Shown here in pieces: positions 15,512 to 23,907 of a stretch of 64,000 nucleotides of DNA (its first letter is position 1; each line of letters begins with the position of its first letter). Below the pieces are notes generated by a model. That model saw only the letters and a list, made by a program, of their open reading frames with translations. It had not been told where the DNA came from and made no database searches. Both the position numbers and the translations under genes were made by a program. This stretch comes from Thermoplasmata archaeon (GTDB taxonomy: Archaea > Thermoplasmatota > Thermoplasmata > Lutacidiplasmatales > UBA184). The stretch spans positions 1 to 64,000 of the forward strand of contig JAKIVS010000011.1 in assembly GCA_022750435.1 (NCBI GenBank), read 5' to 3'.

Positions 15512-18481
15512 TTACTCTGTGGGGCGGACGGCCTCGCTGGGCGGCATTCGCGCCGCCCGCAACGATGGCTGGGCGATCGCCAACATCGAGAGCCCGTAGG
15601 CGGCGGCCAGGATGACGGCCAGATTGAGCCACGGCACCGTGAACGTCGTCGTACCGATCTGGCTCGCCGAGGCGCCCTGCGTCAAGTTCCAGACGAGGAG
15701 GAGACCGAGCGCGGTGCCGATCGCGATCCCCACCAGCGTGACGAACGTGTACTCGAGGAAGAACGCCTCCAGCACCATCCGCCGGGTGAACCCCATCGCG
15801 CGGATCATCCCGATTTCGCGTCGGCGCTCGACGACGGCCCGGAGCGCGACAATCCCCATCGCCGCGATCCCGACGCCCAGCCCCAGTCCGACGAAGATCT
15901 GCAGGAGGTCGATCACCGCCTCGGTGGAGGCGATCGACGAGGCGAGGAGGTCGGCGATGTTCAGCACCACGAGGCCGTAGGGGAAGAACGCCGCCTTGGC
16001 GACCTGCGCGGCCCGCGTCGCCGAGGCTCCCGGCGCGAGCCTCAGAAGGAACTCCCGCGCGCCGGAGACACCGAGACCCGCGGCCGTGGCCGGTCCGACA
16101 AAGACCCCGGAGACGAGGGTCTCGGAGAGGATCCCGAGGACCGTGACGTTGGTCCGGTTCCCGTTGCTCGGGTTCGTGAGCGCGATCGAGGCCCCGGGAC
16201 TCAGGGTCGGGTGGGACGGGCCGGATCCGCTCCCCAGGTTCCCGGTGACGGGCGAATAGCTCTGGTCCACGACGGCGACGCCGGGCTGGGACGCGAGCGC
16301 GGCGAAGATCGTCGCCGCGTCCATCCCCGGTTCGGTCGCCGCGAACGCGTAGTGGTTCGTCGTGTAGAAATCGGACGCCGCCGGTTCCCCCGGTGGGCTC
16401 GCGAAGATCGAGTCGGTGTAGGGGTTCGCGCCGAATCCACTGACGTTGACGTCGATGCCGGCCGTGACGAGGGGGGAGACGGAGGAGAAGTACGGGGCGA
16501 CGGAGGAGTTGGTCGCGATCAACCCGGGGAGATCCGGGATTGCCGCCGTGGAAAAGGCGAGGAAGGTGTACCCGCCGGATTGGTCCTGCAACTCCACGTT
16601 CAGGCTCCCGTCCACGGTCGCGCCCGTGGCCGCGATTGCCACCAGCACGAACACGACGAGCGCGAAGATGGAGAGGGAGATCGTGGTCCGAGACGCCCGG
16701 CGACTCGGATACGAGAGCGCGATCAGGGCGACCGGGTGGCGGTGCGTCCGGCCCCCGGCGATCCGAAGGAGCGCCTCGCTCAGGGACGGCGCGTTGAAGG
16801 CAAAGAGCAAGAGGGCTCCCGCGACCATCACGATCCCTTCGACGAACACGTTGAACACACCGCCGCCGTGGCGGGTCCCGAGGAGCGTGGTCTGGAGGTT
16901 TCCGTATCCGGCCCAGAGGAGGAACGCGAGCCCTGCGGCGGAGAACACCCATCGGTTGGCGGCGAAGCGGGAGGCGATCAGGGCGATGCCGGCGATCGCC
17001 AGCGTCCCGCCGAGCACCGGGTAGGAGAGGTCCGAGGTCCCGCGGTACGTTGTGGCGTAGAGAAGGGCGCCCACCACCAGGAGGGCCCCGCCCAGGTACG
17101 CGAGGGAGGTGTACGTCGACCGGCTTGTCGGCGGCTCGGGAATGTCCCGGATCGCTCGCACGATGTTGAGCCGGCTCGCCCGCCGGCTCGCGACGACGAT
17201 GGTGATCAGGGTCAGGAGGAACCCGAGGGCGTAGGCGACCACGAGGGTCTGCGTCGTGACGGTGAACGAGTCGAGGATCGCCGACGACGGGAGACCCGGG
17301 CTGTGGAACAAGAGGCCGAACAGGTAGGCGAGCCCGTAGCCGACCGCGACGCCGAGGAACGTGCCCGCGAGGGCGCTTCCCGCGGCGTAGACCAATCCCT
17401 CGAAGAAGAACGAGTAGACGAGCTCCCGACCTTGGAGTCCGATCGCCCGGAGCACCCCCATCTCGCCCTTCCGCTCCTCGGCGAGCAGGACGAACATGCC
17501 GACGATCAGCATCGCCCCGGCGACGATCGAGAACAGGCCGAGGACCAGGAACAGCGTCGACACGCTGCTGCCCGCGGCGTTCGCCGTCGCGAGGGTGCTC
17601 GCCAGGACCTCGGTCACCGTGAGTCCATGGGCGGCCGGGATCGAGGCGATGGTCGAGTTCAAGGTCGCACTGACGCCGGCGGCCTCGGAGAGGCGCTCGG
17701 CCTGGTCGCCGACGTTGGTGACGGTGAGGTAGTTGACCGACCCCGACAGATTCTCGAGATGCTGGGCCGTCGGGAGGTCGACGAAGACGCTCCCAAAGTT
17801 GCCGACGCCGCCGGTCGGGAACGCCCCGCGGAGGTTGTCCTGGACGACTGCCTGCACGACTGACGGCACGGGCGTCGCCGCGGCGCCGTAGAGGACCAGC
17901 GTGTCGCCCGCCGAGGCATTGAGCTCCGACGCGGCGAGGTCGTCGAGGAGGACCTTGCCCGGCGCGGGTCCGGCCAGGGTGGCGCCGCCGTCGGTGACGA
18001 ACGCCCCGAGCTGGGAACTCTGGTTGGCATTCGCCCCGATGAGGTTCAGGTTCGTTTGTGGGACGCCGGAGGACCGGTCGAAGATCGACACGGTGCTGAC
18101 GACCTCCGGAGCCATGCCGGCGATGGCGTGATCGCTCGCGGTCGCCGCCGCGACATCGGTGTAAACCGAGTACGGCATCGCGGAGAAGGCGCCCGAGGGC
18201 GATTGATTCCCGACGACCTCGTCGTTGTAGCCCACCGCGAGGACGGTGTAGTGGACCTCGACCTGGGAGATCGTGTCCCCGACGGCGAGGCTACCCGAGA
18301 CAATCGTTGTCGCCACGAGCAGGCCGAGGACGAGGAGGACCGTCCGCCCGGGAGCGCGGTACACATTGCGGACCCCGATTCGGAACGCCAATCGATGGCG
18401 AAGCGCGAGGAGCGCGGCGACCAGCGCGATGACGAGCAGGACGAGGAGAACTCCGACGACGACTGGGCCGGCTCCGGCCAT
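15512..18481 (-). CDS. FtsX/MacB-type ABC transporter permease, duplicated
   Basis: Large membrane protein of 989 aa from a fused duplication. An N-terminal helix (about residues 8-27) precedes a second helix (48-68), a periplasmic-type MacB core domain (70-300) and an FtsX block of three helices (about 310-440). Three helices in the middle (470-580) lead to a second ectodomain (620-850) and a final FtsX block of three helices (865-985) containing RREIGMIRAMGFTRRMVLEAF, the usual cytoplasmic motif. In this family such proteins export lipids or peptides or act as mechanotransmitters, driven by a separate ATPase. None is adjacent, so the ATP-binding partner must lie elsewhere. A TTAA-containing element at about 18525-18532 could be its promoter. 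Confidence 0.88.
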   Translation of the reverse strand: MAGAGPVVVGVLLVLLVIALVAALLALRHRLAFRIGVRNVYRAPGRTVLLVLGLLVATTIVSGSLAVGDTISQVEVHYTVLAVGYNDEVVGNQSPSGAFSAMPYSVYTDVAAATASDHAIAGMAPEVVSTVSIFDRSSGVPQTNLNLIGANANQSSQLGAFVTDGGATLAGPAPGKVLLDDLAASELNASAGDTLVLYGAAATPVPSVVQAVVQDNLRGAFPTGGVGNFGSVFVDLPTAQHLENLSGSVNYLTVTNVGDQAERLSEAAGVSATLNSTIASIPAAHGLTVTEVLASTLATANAAGSSVSTLFLVLGLFSIVAGAMLIVGMFVLLAEERKGEMGVLRAIGLQGRELVYSFFFEGLVYAAGSALAGTFLGVAVGYGLAYLFGLLFHSPGLPSSAILDSFTVTTQTLVVAYALGFLLTLITIVVASRRASRLNIVRAIRDIPEPPTSRSTYTSLAYLGGALLVVGALLYATTYRGTSDLSYPVLGGTLAIAGIALIASRFAANRWVFSAAGLAFLLWAGYGNLQTTLLGTRHGGGVFNVFVEGIVMVAGALLLFAFNAPSLSEALLRIAGGRTHRHPVALIALSYPSRRASRTTISLSIFALVVFVLVAIAATGATVDGSLNVELQDQSGGYTFLAFSTAAIPDLPGLIATNSSVAPYFSSVSPLVTAGIDVNVSGFGANPYTDSIFASPPGEPAASDFYTTNHYAFAATEPGMDAATIFAALASQPGVAVVDQSYSPVTGNLGSGSGPSHPTLSPGASIALTNPSNGNRTNVTVLGILSETLVSGVFVGPATAAGLGVSGAREFLLRLAPGASATRAAQVAKAAFFPYGLVVLNIADLLASSIASTEAVIDLLQIFVGLGLGVGIAAMGIVALRAVVERRREIGMIRAMGFTRRMVLEAFFLEYTFVTLVGIAIGTALGLLLVWNLTQGASASQIGTTTFTVPWLNLAVILAAAYGLSMLAIAQPSLRAARMPPSEAVRPTE

Positions 18482-18583
18482 TGAATTCGCTCCTTCCGGA
18501 GGTCCAAGCGGCCAGAGGGCTCGCAGGTTAAGTCCTCTCCGGGACGGTGGGGCCGGGCGGGCCCGGCCGACCGGAACCCCGGT

Positions 18584-19702
18584 CTAGTTCGCGGGGGCCG
18601 GTCCCGCCGGCGGAGCGGCAGCCGCCGCAGGGCTCCCGGGGGCCCAAGGGCCTTCCGGGAGGGGAATGTTCCACTGGCGCGTGGCCGCGCACCCCTGGCA
18701 CCAGGTCTGGCCATAGTTCACCACGGCCTGGGTTCGGCAGGTCAGGCACACCGGCTGGCGGCATTCCGGGCACGGTCGCGCACGGGCCGTAGGGGGGAGC
18801 TCTCGCGAGCAGCTGGCGCAGCTTCGCGGCTTCTCCGGAGCGTGGGCGTGGAACTTCGCTGGCGCCTTGGGTGGGGTGGCCCTGAGATGGGGCGGGAGCG
18901 GGTGAAGCGCCTCCGCCGTGATCCAGTCGTATTCGAGCTCGGGCTCGAACGCGTCGGCAATCGCCGGAATGAGGGTGATGTCCGGGCCCGCTGCCGGAGG
19001 GTAGGCCGGTGTGGGTTCGAGCGTCGCGGGGAACTCGGAGGTCGGGGCGACCTCCGTGGTCGAGAGCCGGTCGGGGGTGGGGGTTCCGGGGATCGTCGGG
19101 CCCTGCGGCGCGGAGACGAGCTCCCCGTCGACGACGAACCACTGGGGCTCCCGGTCCGGGAACGGCACGACGGCGCCCGGGTGGGGCGGGATCCACGCCG
19201 TCTCCGGGACGGGACCGACGAGGTCCACCGGAAGTCGTCCGGGCTCCTCGGAGGCCCACTGCCCCCAGATCGCCTCGCCGGGAACGTTCGGGGACGCCGA
19301 CAGGCCTTGGCTATGGGAGCGAGGGCCGGACGAGGTCGTGTGCCACGCGCGGCGAACGATCTCCGCCCACTCGTGCGCCGGGACGGAACTCTGGCATCGG
19401 GCGCAGACCACGCCACCGTCGGGGCGGGGCTTCGGGGTGGCGCGCGACGGAGGGGGCACGAGGAGCGGAGCGCGACGGGGAGACGACCCCCACACGGTCA
19501 ACGTTCCCGCGAGCGCTCCGGCTCCCAGCACGAGCGCCGCTTCCGGGGCCGTGATCCGGAGACCCTCGAGGAGCGCTCCGAGGAACGTCCCTCCGACGGC
19601 GATGCCCGCACCGGTGGCGAACGGTTCGGCGTATCGGCTCAGGGCGGGCGTGAAGCGAGCCCAGCGGGGCCAGGCGAACGCGGACGACGCGAGAGCGGAC
19701 AC
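18584..19702 (-). CDS. Membrane protein with C-terminal zinc-ribbon cysteines
   Basis: Family not recognised. The 372-aa protein begins with GTG and has one or two hydrophobic segments (about residues 30-72). A CxxC pair (CARCQS, about residue 100) follows, then a long Pro/Thr/Glu-rich low-complexity region (110-300). The C-terminal module has four CxxC pairs (CASC, CPEC, CLTC, CQGC) spaced to hold two zinc ions, and the tail is Ala/Pro-rich. This looks like a membrane-tethered zinc-binding adaptor. Plus-strand open frames of similar length cover the same DNA, but they lack such ordered motifs. Strand choice is therefore good but not certain. Confidence 0.65.
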   Translation of the reverse strand: MSALASSAFAWPRWARFTPALSRYAEPFATGAGIAVGGTFLGALLEGLRITAPEAALVLGAGALAGTLTVWGSSPRRAPLLVPPPSRATPKPRPDGGVVCARCQSSVPAHEWAEIVRRAWHTTSSGPRSHSQGLSASPNVPGEAIWGQWASEEPGRLPVDLVGPVPETAWIPPHPGAVVPFPDREPQWFVVDGELVSAPQGPTIPGTPTPDRLSTTEVAPTSEFPATLEPTPAYPPAAGPDITLIPAIADAFEPELEYDWITAEALHPLPPHLRATPPKAPAKFHAHAPEKPRSCASCSRELPPTARARPCPECRQPVCLTCRTQAVVNYGQTWCQGCAATRQWNIPLPEGPWAPGSPAAAAAPPAGPAPAN

Positions 19703-19833
19703 GCAGGCTCCTCACGTCGATTTCCGGACGGGCGAGGATGAAGGTATCGTCCGGATGGAAACCGGAAAAACTCAACCCGACCCGGCGGACGGCGTCGGGT
19801 CCGGAGGACCCGGGGGTTCGGGGGTCGTTCGGT

Positions 19834-20217
19834 TCACAGTCCGTGGCACTGGAAGTGGGCGCCGAGCCGGTGGAGAATGGCGGGCGCCTCGTAGTCCGGC
19901 CCGAACTCCTCGAGGTGCTCGCACTCCGATCGGGGGGACCAGTACACCGTGTCCTGGCACTGGACCCCGATGGTGACCGCACTCACCGTCTCGCGCCGGA
20001 CCCGTCCATCGTGAGCCAGAGAATCCGCCGCGTACTGGGTCTGAAGGAGGCCGTGCTCTCGGTCGCCGAGGCCCTCCGGGGCCGCCAGCTCTTCGTATAA
20101 CCGGTGGACGCACCACGGGCGAAGGGGCTCGTCGGCCAGCGTCGCCTCGATGCGGTCGGAGAGGCTCGAGCGCGGCACGCTCGGGGAGAGGCTCCCCGGT
20201 TCCGCATACGTGGCCAT
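19834..20217 (-). CDS. Hypothetical winged-helix-like protein, 127 aa
   Basis: A soluble protein whose first half (about residues 15-75) looks like a winged helix: SDRIEATLADEPLRPWCVHRLYEEL, then a helix containing QYAADSLAHDGRV and a short basic strand. The second half carries Cys/His residues (two Cys, several His) without a clear zinc pattern. I selected the ATG at 20217 because the TATA-like element lies about 29 nt upstream; an ATG two codons earlier (20223) is the alternative. Function unknown, possibly DNA binding. Confidence 0.6.
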   Translation of the reverse strand: MATYAEPGSLSPSVPRSSLSDRIEATLADEPLRPWCVHRLYEELAAPEGLGDREHGLLQTQYAADSLAHDGRVRRETVSAVTIGVQCQDTVYWSPRSECEHLEEFGPDYEAPAILHRLGAHFQCHGL

Positions 20218-20240
20218 ACGCATAGAAAGGGAGGACCCGT

Positions 20241-20249
20241 CTAGATAAG
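20241..20249 (-). promoter_or_regulatory. TATA-like element of the 127-aa gene
   Basis: CTTATCTAG on the minus strand, about 29 nt before the ATG at 20217, predicts a leaderless message. Confidence 0.45.
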
Positions 20250-20350
20250 ACCATCGCCGGGCGGACCTCGCTCCCGACCCCCGGCGGACCCGCGGAACGA
20301 CGCATCCGCCCCGAGCGGGTTCATGTAGAGCGGGCGGGTCGGGAACCCTG

Positions 20351-20770
20351 ATGAGCGGCGAGGCGAAGTTCCTCTACTCGGGGCTCCGGGTCCGACAGCT
20401 GGCGAAATCGCTCGACTTCTACCGGAAGCTCGGGTTCCGGGTCGTCGCGCGCGGGACCATGCAGCACGGAGGGGAGTGGGTGCACCTGCGGTATCCGGGC
20501 TCCCACCACCGGGTCGAGCTGAACTTCTACCCGAAGGCCAACCGGTTCTGGGAGCCGTTCCGGGTCGGCACCGAGTTCGACCATTTCGGGTTCTACTCCC
20601 CCGACCCGGCCGCGTGGAAGGCGAAGGCGCTCCGGGCTGGTGGGAAGCTGGCCGCGGAGTTCGTCGAGGGGAAGCACCGGCTCGTGTACCTCCGCGACCC
20701 TGACGGGAATTGGCTCGAAGCGTTCGGACCGGCCGAGCCCCGAAAGCGGCGGCGCACGTCCTTCGCCTAG
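20351..20770 (+). CDS. VOC-family (glyoxalase/dioxygenase fold) protein
   Basis: The 139-aa protein is two beta-alpha-beta-beta-beta units of the vicinal oxygen chelate fold. It opens with YSGLRVRQLAKSLDFYRKLGF and has the metal-ligand-like Glu in HRVELNFY. The second unit has a His in FDHFGFYSPD and a Glu in PDGNWLEAFGP. A very similar protein is encoded at 39637-40077, so the two are likely paralogues. The family includes glyoxalase I, extradiol dioxygenases and resistance proteins; the reaction here cannot be assigned. Confidence 0.85.
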   Translation: MSGEAKFLYSGLRVRQLAKSLDFYRKLGFRVVARGTMQHGGEWVHLRYPGSHHRVELNFYPKANRFWEPFRVGTEFDHFGFYSPDPAAWKAKALRAGGKLAAEFVEGKHRLVYLRDPDGNWLEAFGPAEPRKRRRTSFA

Positions 20771-20829
20771 GTCCACGATGCTCCCCGGGCGGGTCGAGCC
20801 GAGCAGCGATCGGCCGTGAACGGTCCGCG

Positions 20830-21717
20830 TTGACTCCCGGGTCACCGGCGCGGGCCCCGGCCGGGGCCGACGTCGCGCTCGTCACCTACAGGGACGTGCC
20901 GACGGTCCCGGCCGAGGACGAGGTCCTGGCGGCGGCGTTGCGCCGCCGGGGGCTCCGCGTCGCCCACCCCATCTGGGACGACTCGTCGGTCGACTGGTCG
21001 GCGTTCCGGATCGCCGTGGTCCGGTCGACCTGGAATTACCATCGCCAGCGACCGGCGTTCCTGCGGTGGAGCCAACGTGCCGCACGCCAGGTCGACCTCT
21101 GGAACAGGCCCGAGGTCCTGCGGTGGAACACCGACAAGCGGTACCTTCGGGAACTCGGGCGGGCCGGGGTTCCCGTCGTCCCGACGCTCTGGAGTTTCCG
21201 GGGGCGGCCGATCGACCTGGCCCGGAGTATGGACGAGCACCGGTGGCCGGTGGTCGTCGTCAAACCCGCGGTGTCGGCCGCCGGGGACCGAACGTTCCGG
21301 ATCCCGCGAGCCGGGGCACGACGGGGTCAGCGGGAGCTCGAACGGATCCTCGCGACCGGGACCGCCATCGTCCAACCGTTCCTGGCGCAGGTGGACCGCT
21401 CCGGCGAACACTCCCTGATCTTCCTGGACGGACGGTACTCCCACACGGTCCGGAGGGTACCGCTGTTTCGCCCGCGAGGTCCGAGGCCACGGGAGAGGCT
21501 CGCCGCGGCGTCCGCGTCGATGCGGTCGGTCGCCGCCCGGGCCCTGCGGGCGTGCCCGAATAACCTGCTGTACGCCCGCGTCGACGTCCTGCGGGACGAC
21601 GAGGGCGAGTGGTGCGTGATGGAAGTAGAGCTGACGGAACCGTCCCTGTTCTTCGTCCCCTACCCGAAGGGGGCAGCGACCTTGGCCCACGCCATTGCCC
21701 GACGGCTGCGCCGGTGA
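20830..21717 (+). CDS. ATP-grasp ligase, DcsG-like
   Basis: ATP-dependent carboxylate-amine ligase fold, 295 aa. The pre-ATP-grasp domain contains RSTWNYHRQ and LRWNTDKRYLRELGRAGVPVVPT, a combination I associate with the D-cycloserine synthetase (DcsG)-like group. The ATP-grasp part shows WPVVVVKPAVSAAG, the adenine-binding AIVQPF, and the metal-binding acidic end VMEVELTEPSLFF. Start uncertain: no ATG or GTG fits, and a TTG at 20830 begins just before the conserved region after the VOC gene ends. A longer in-frame ATG at 20710 would overlap that gene. The product is unknown. Confidence 0.82.
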   Translation: MTPGSPARAPAGADVALVTYRDVPTVPAEDEVLAAALRRRGLRVAHPIWDDSSVDWSAFRIAVVRSTWNYHRQRPAFLRWSQRAARQVDLWNRPEVLRWNTDKRYLRELGRAGVPVVPTLWSFRGRPIDLARSMDEHRWPVVVVKPAVSAAGDRTFRIPRAGARRGQRELERILATGTAIVQPFLAQVDRSGEHSLIFLDGRYSHTVRRVPLFRPRGPRPRERLAAASASMRSVAARALRACPNNLLYARVDVLRDDEGEWCVMEVELTEPSLFFVPYPKGAATLAHAIARRLRR

Positions 21718-21736
21718 ACCGGGGGCTCGACCCGTC

Positions 21737-21744
21737 GGTTATGT
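21737..21744 (+). promoter_or_regulatory. TATA-like element of the alpha/beta hydrolase gene
   Basis: GGTTATGT is centred about 27 nt before the GTG at 21767. The same GGTTATG element precedes the GTG at 61336 by the same distance. Confidence 0.5.
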
Positions 21745-21766
21745 TCCCCCGTGCCCTCCCGACACC

Positions 21767-22567
21767 GTGGCGACCGAGTCTCGGGGGGATTCCCTCGAAG
21801 TTCAGGGCACGGGACCCGGTGTTCTGTTTCTCCACGGCTATCCGCTGCAAAGGGCCATGTGGAGGCCCCAGCTCCTCGGACTCTCCGACAGCTACAGGGT
21901 CGGGCTGCTCGACCTACCGGGGTACGGAACCGCGGCCGCCGCACCGGTGCCCGACACGCTGGCCGGATTCGGCGAGGCCATTCGGAGGACGGTCCGGGAC
22001 CAGATGGGCGGACGCGCCACGATCGTCGGTCACTCCTTTGGAGGGTACATCGCGCTCCAGCTGTACGCGGACCATCCGGAGCTGTTCGAGCGGCTCGTTC
22101 TCGTGAGCACGCGCTCGGGCGCTGACTCCCCCGAGGCCCGGGAGAAACGGAACGCGACCGCACGCCGACTGGCCTCCCCAACCGAACACTTGGACGTAGA
22201 CGAGATGGCGAAGAGCCTCCTCGCCGAAGCCACGTGGACCGAGCAAGGTCCCGTGGTCGCCGTCACGCGAGCCATGGTCGCAGCGGCGTCGAACACCACG
22301 ATCGTCCGGACCCTGAGTGCGATCGCGGACCGGCCGGACCAGACGCCGCGCCTCGGGTCGATCCGGGTTCCGACGCTCGTCCTCTGGGGCGCCAACGACC
22401 GATTGATTCCTCCCCCCCAGACCCGGGACCTCGTGGGGGGGATTCCCGGGGCGCGTGGCGTCGAGATCGAGGGCGCGGGCCATCTGGGCCCGCTGGAGAG
22501 ACCGGACGCGTTCAACGCCGCGCTGCGCGGCTTTCTCCGCGAGTCGGACGCGTCGATCCGACCCTAG
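21767..22567 (+). CDS. Alpha/beta hydrolase
   Basis: A 266-aa alpha/beta-hydrolase-fold enzyme. The oxyanion region is LFLHGYPLQ, the nucleophile elbow is GHSFGGY (Ser), the acid is in LVLWGANDRLIP (Asp) and the catalytic His is in IEGAGHLGPLERP. A cap region with charged helices spans about residues 130-185. The start is the GTG at 21767, placed by the TATA-like element; an upstream in-frame ATG at 21695 would overlap the ATP-grasp gene and lie upstream of the promoter. Substrate unknown (esterase or C-C hydrolase type). It converges with the next gene with a 4-nt overlap. Confidence 0.9.
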   Translation: MATESRGDSLEVQGTGPGVLFLHGYPLQRAMWRPQLLGLSDSYRVGLLDLPGYGTAAAAPVPDTLAGFGEAIRRTVRDQMGGRATIVGHSFGGYIALQLYADHPELFERLVLVSTRSGADSPEAREKRNATARRLASPTEHLDVDEMAKSLLAEATWTEQGPVVAVTRAMVAAASNTTIVRTLSAIADRPDQTPRLGSIRVPTLVLWGANDRLIPPPQTRDLVGGIPGARGVEIEGAGHLGPLERPDAFNAALRGFLRESDASIRP

Positions 22568-22860
22568 TGGATCCACGAGCCGGGAAGCCGGTACGCTCCC
22601 CGGGCGAGATACAGGCTCGCACCGAGCGGGACCAGGCAGGCGAACAGGCCGAACCACGCGAGGTCGAGCTGGAAGGCGCTTCCAAAGCTCCCTCCGGCGC
22701 GCGCGTACTCCCCCTGGAGCCGGATCCAGGCGAAGCAGAAGTACCACAGCGCGCCGGACGTGATCACCGAGAACGCGGCGAGCCCCGTGATCAAGTCGGC
22801 GAGGAAGAACGCGGCCACCCCCCGGGCGAGGCGCATCGGGGTGAGATGACCGAATGCCAT
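22564..22860 (-). CDS. Small membrane protein, 98 aa
   Basis: Family not recognised. Three hydrophobic segments, at about residues 14-34 (VAAFFLADLITGLAAFSVIT), 37-45 with Trp/Tyr/Phe, and 66-90, with positively charged residues mainly at the N-terminus and after the last helix. The start is ATG at 22860. An AT-rich element, CTCTAAATAC on the minus strand (about 22906-22915), lies some 50 nt upstream and would give a leader of about 24 nt. Its last codons overlap the end of the convergent hydrolase gene. Confidence 0.65.
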   Translation of the reverse strand: MAFGHLTPMRLARGVAAFFLADLITGLAAFSVITSGALWYFCFAWIRLQGEYARAGGSFGSAFQLDLAWFGLFACLVPLGASLYLARGAYRLPGSWIH

Positions 22861-23004
22861 CCGAACCTACGGCAAAGCCGTGGCACTCTGTACTCTATGG
22901 AGTAGTATTTAGAGCATGCCACATCGTAGCAAGCGCGCGCGAGCGGGTCGGGATCCGGGGGCGAAACTGGCGGAATCCCCGGGTCCCGGGGGAGGGAGGT
23001 CGAC

Positions 23005-23907
23005 TCAGCGGCCCGCGGCGTGGGCGCGGGCCCGGGCGAGCGTAATCCGCGCGGCCAGGCTGATGGCGAGCATGGCGACGACGAGGAGGAAGGCGCTCCC
23101 CCACGCAATCGTCTCGTAGCGCGGAATCCCGCTGATCCCGTAATAGTAGATCACGAGCGGTAGGGCGGCGACGGGGCGGTCGAGTCCCTGGAAGCCGAAG
23201 CTGTTCCCGAAGGCGGTCATCAGCAGGGGCGCGGTCTCTCCCGCGGCCCGTGCCGTCGCGAGGAGCGCGCCGGTGAGGACGCCCGCTCCGCCGGTCGGGA
23301 GGACGACGCGCAGGATGGTTCGGTAGCGGGGAATCCCGAGGGAGAGGGCGGCCTCCCGGGTGGCCGTCGGGACGAGCCGGAGCGCCTCGTCGGTCGTCCG
23401 TGCGACGACCGGGACCATGATCAGGCCGAGGGCGAGGGAACCGGGAATGACGCTGAAAATGTACCGGGATTCGATGACGCCGGCGTTCGCCAGCGCCACC
23501 ATCAGGGAGAACACCACGATCCCGACGACGATCGAGGGCACTCCGGACATCACGTCCACGAGGAACCGGACCCCCCGGCCGGTCCGGTTGTTGCCGTACT
23601 CCGAGAGGAACACTCCGGTGAGCACCCCGACGGGGAACGTGACCAGGGCCGCGAGGCCGACGAGGAGGACGGTGCCAAGGATCGCGTTGTTGATCCCGCC
23701 GGAGGAGCAGACCGTCCCCGGGGCGCAGATGACCGACGGCGGGCCAGAGGTTGTCAGGAGTCCCACGTTCACGGCCGGCAGCCCTCGGTCGATGGACGTG
23801 TAGAGGATGCTTCCCAAGGGGACCAGGGCGACAAAGACGCACAGCACGCAGAGGAGAGAGACGAGCCGGCTCGTCAGACGCCGACGGCCCTGACGGCTCG
23901 GCCTCAT
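23005..23907 (-). CDS. pstA: Phosphate ABC transporter permease PstA
   Basis: Second membrane subunit of the high-affinity phosphate importer, 300 aa. Six helices, with the first at about residues 14-35 and a long extracytoplasmic loop after it. The conserved block is PTATREAALSLGIPRYRTILRVVLP, followed by GALLATARAAGETAPLL, the EAA-type loop that docks on the ATPase. The ATG at 23907 overlaps the pstC stop (ATGA), so translation is coupled. It is the last gene of a pstS-pstC-pstA operon; no pstB follows. Confidence 0.95.
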   Translation of the reverse strand: MRPSRQGRRRLTSRLVSLLCVLCVFVALVPLGSILYTSIDRGLPAVNVGLLTTSGPPSVICAPGTVCSSGGINNAILGTVLLVGLAALVTFPVGVLTGVFLSEYGNNRTGRGVRFLVDVMSGVPSIVVGIVVFSLMVALANAGVIESRYIFSVIPGSLALGLIMVPVVARTTDEALRLVPTATREAALSLGIPRYRTILRVVLPTGGAGVLTGALLATARAAGETAPLLMTAFGNSFGFQGLDRPVAALPLVIYYYGISGIPRYETIAWGSAFLLVVAMLAISLAARITLARARAHAAGR

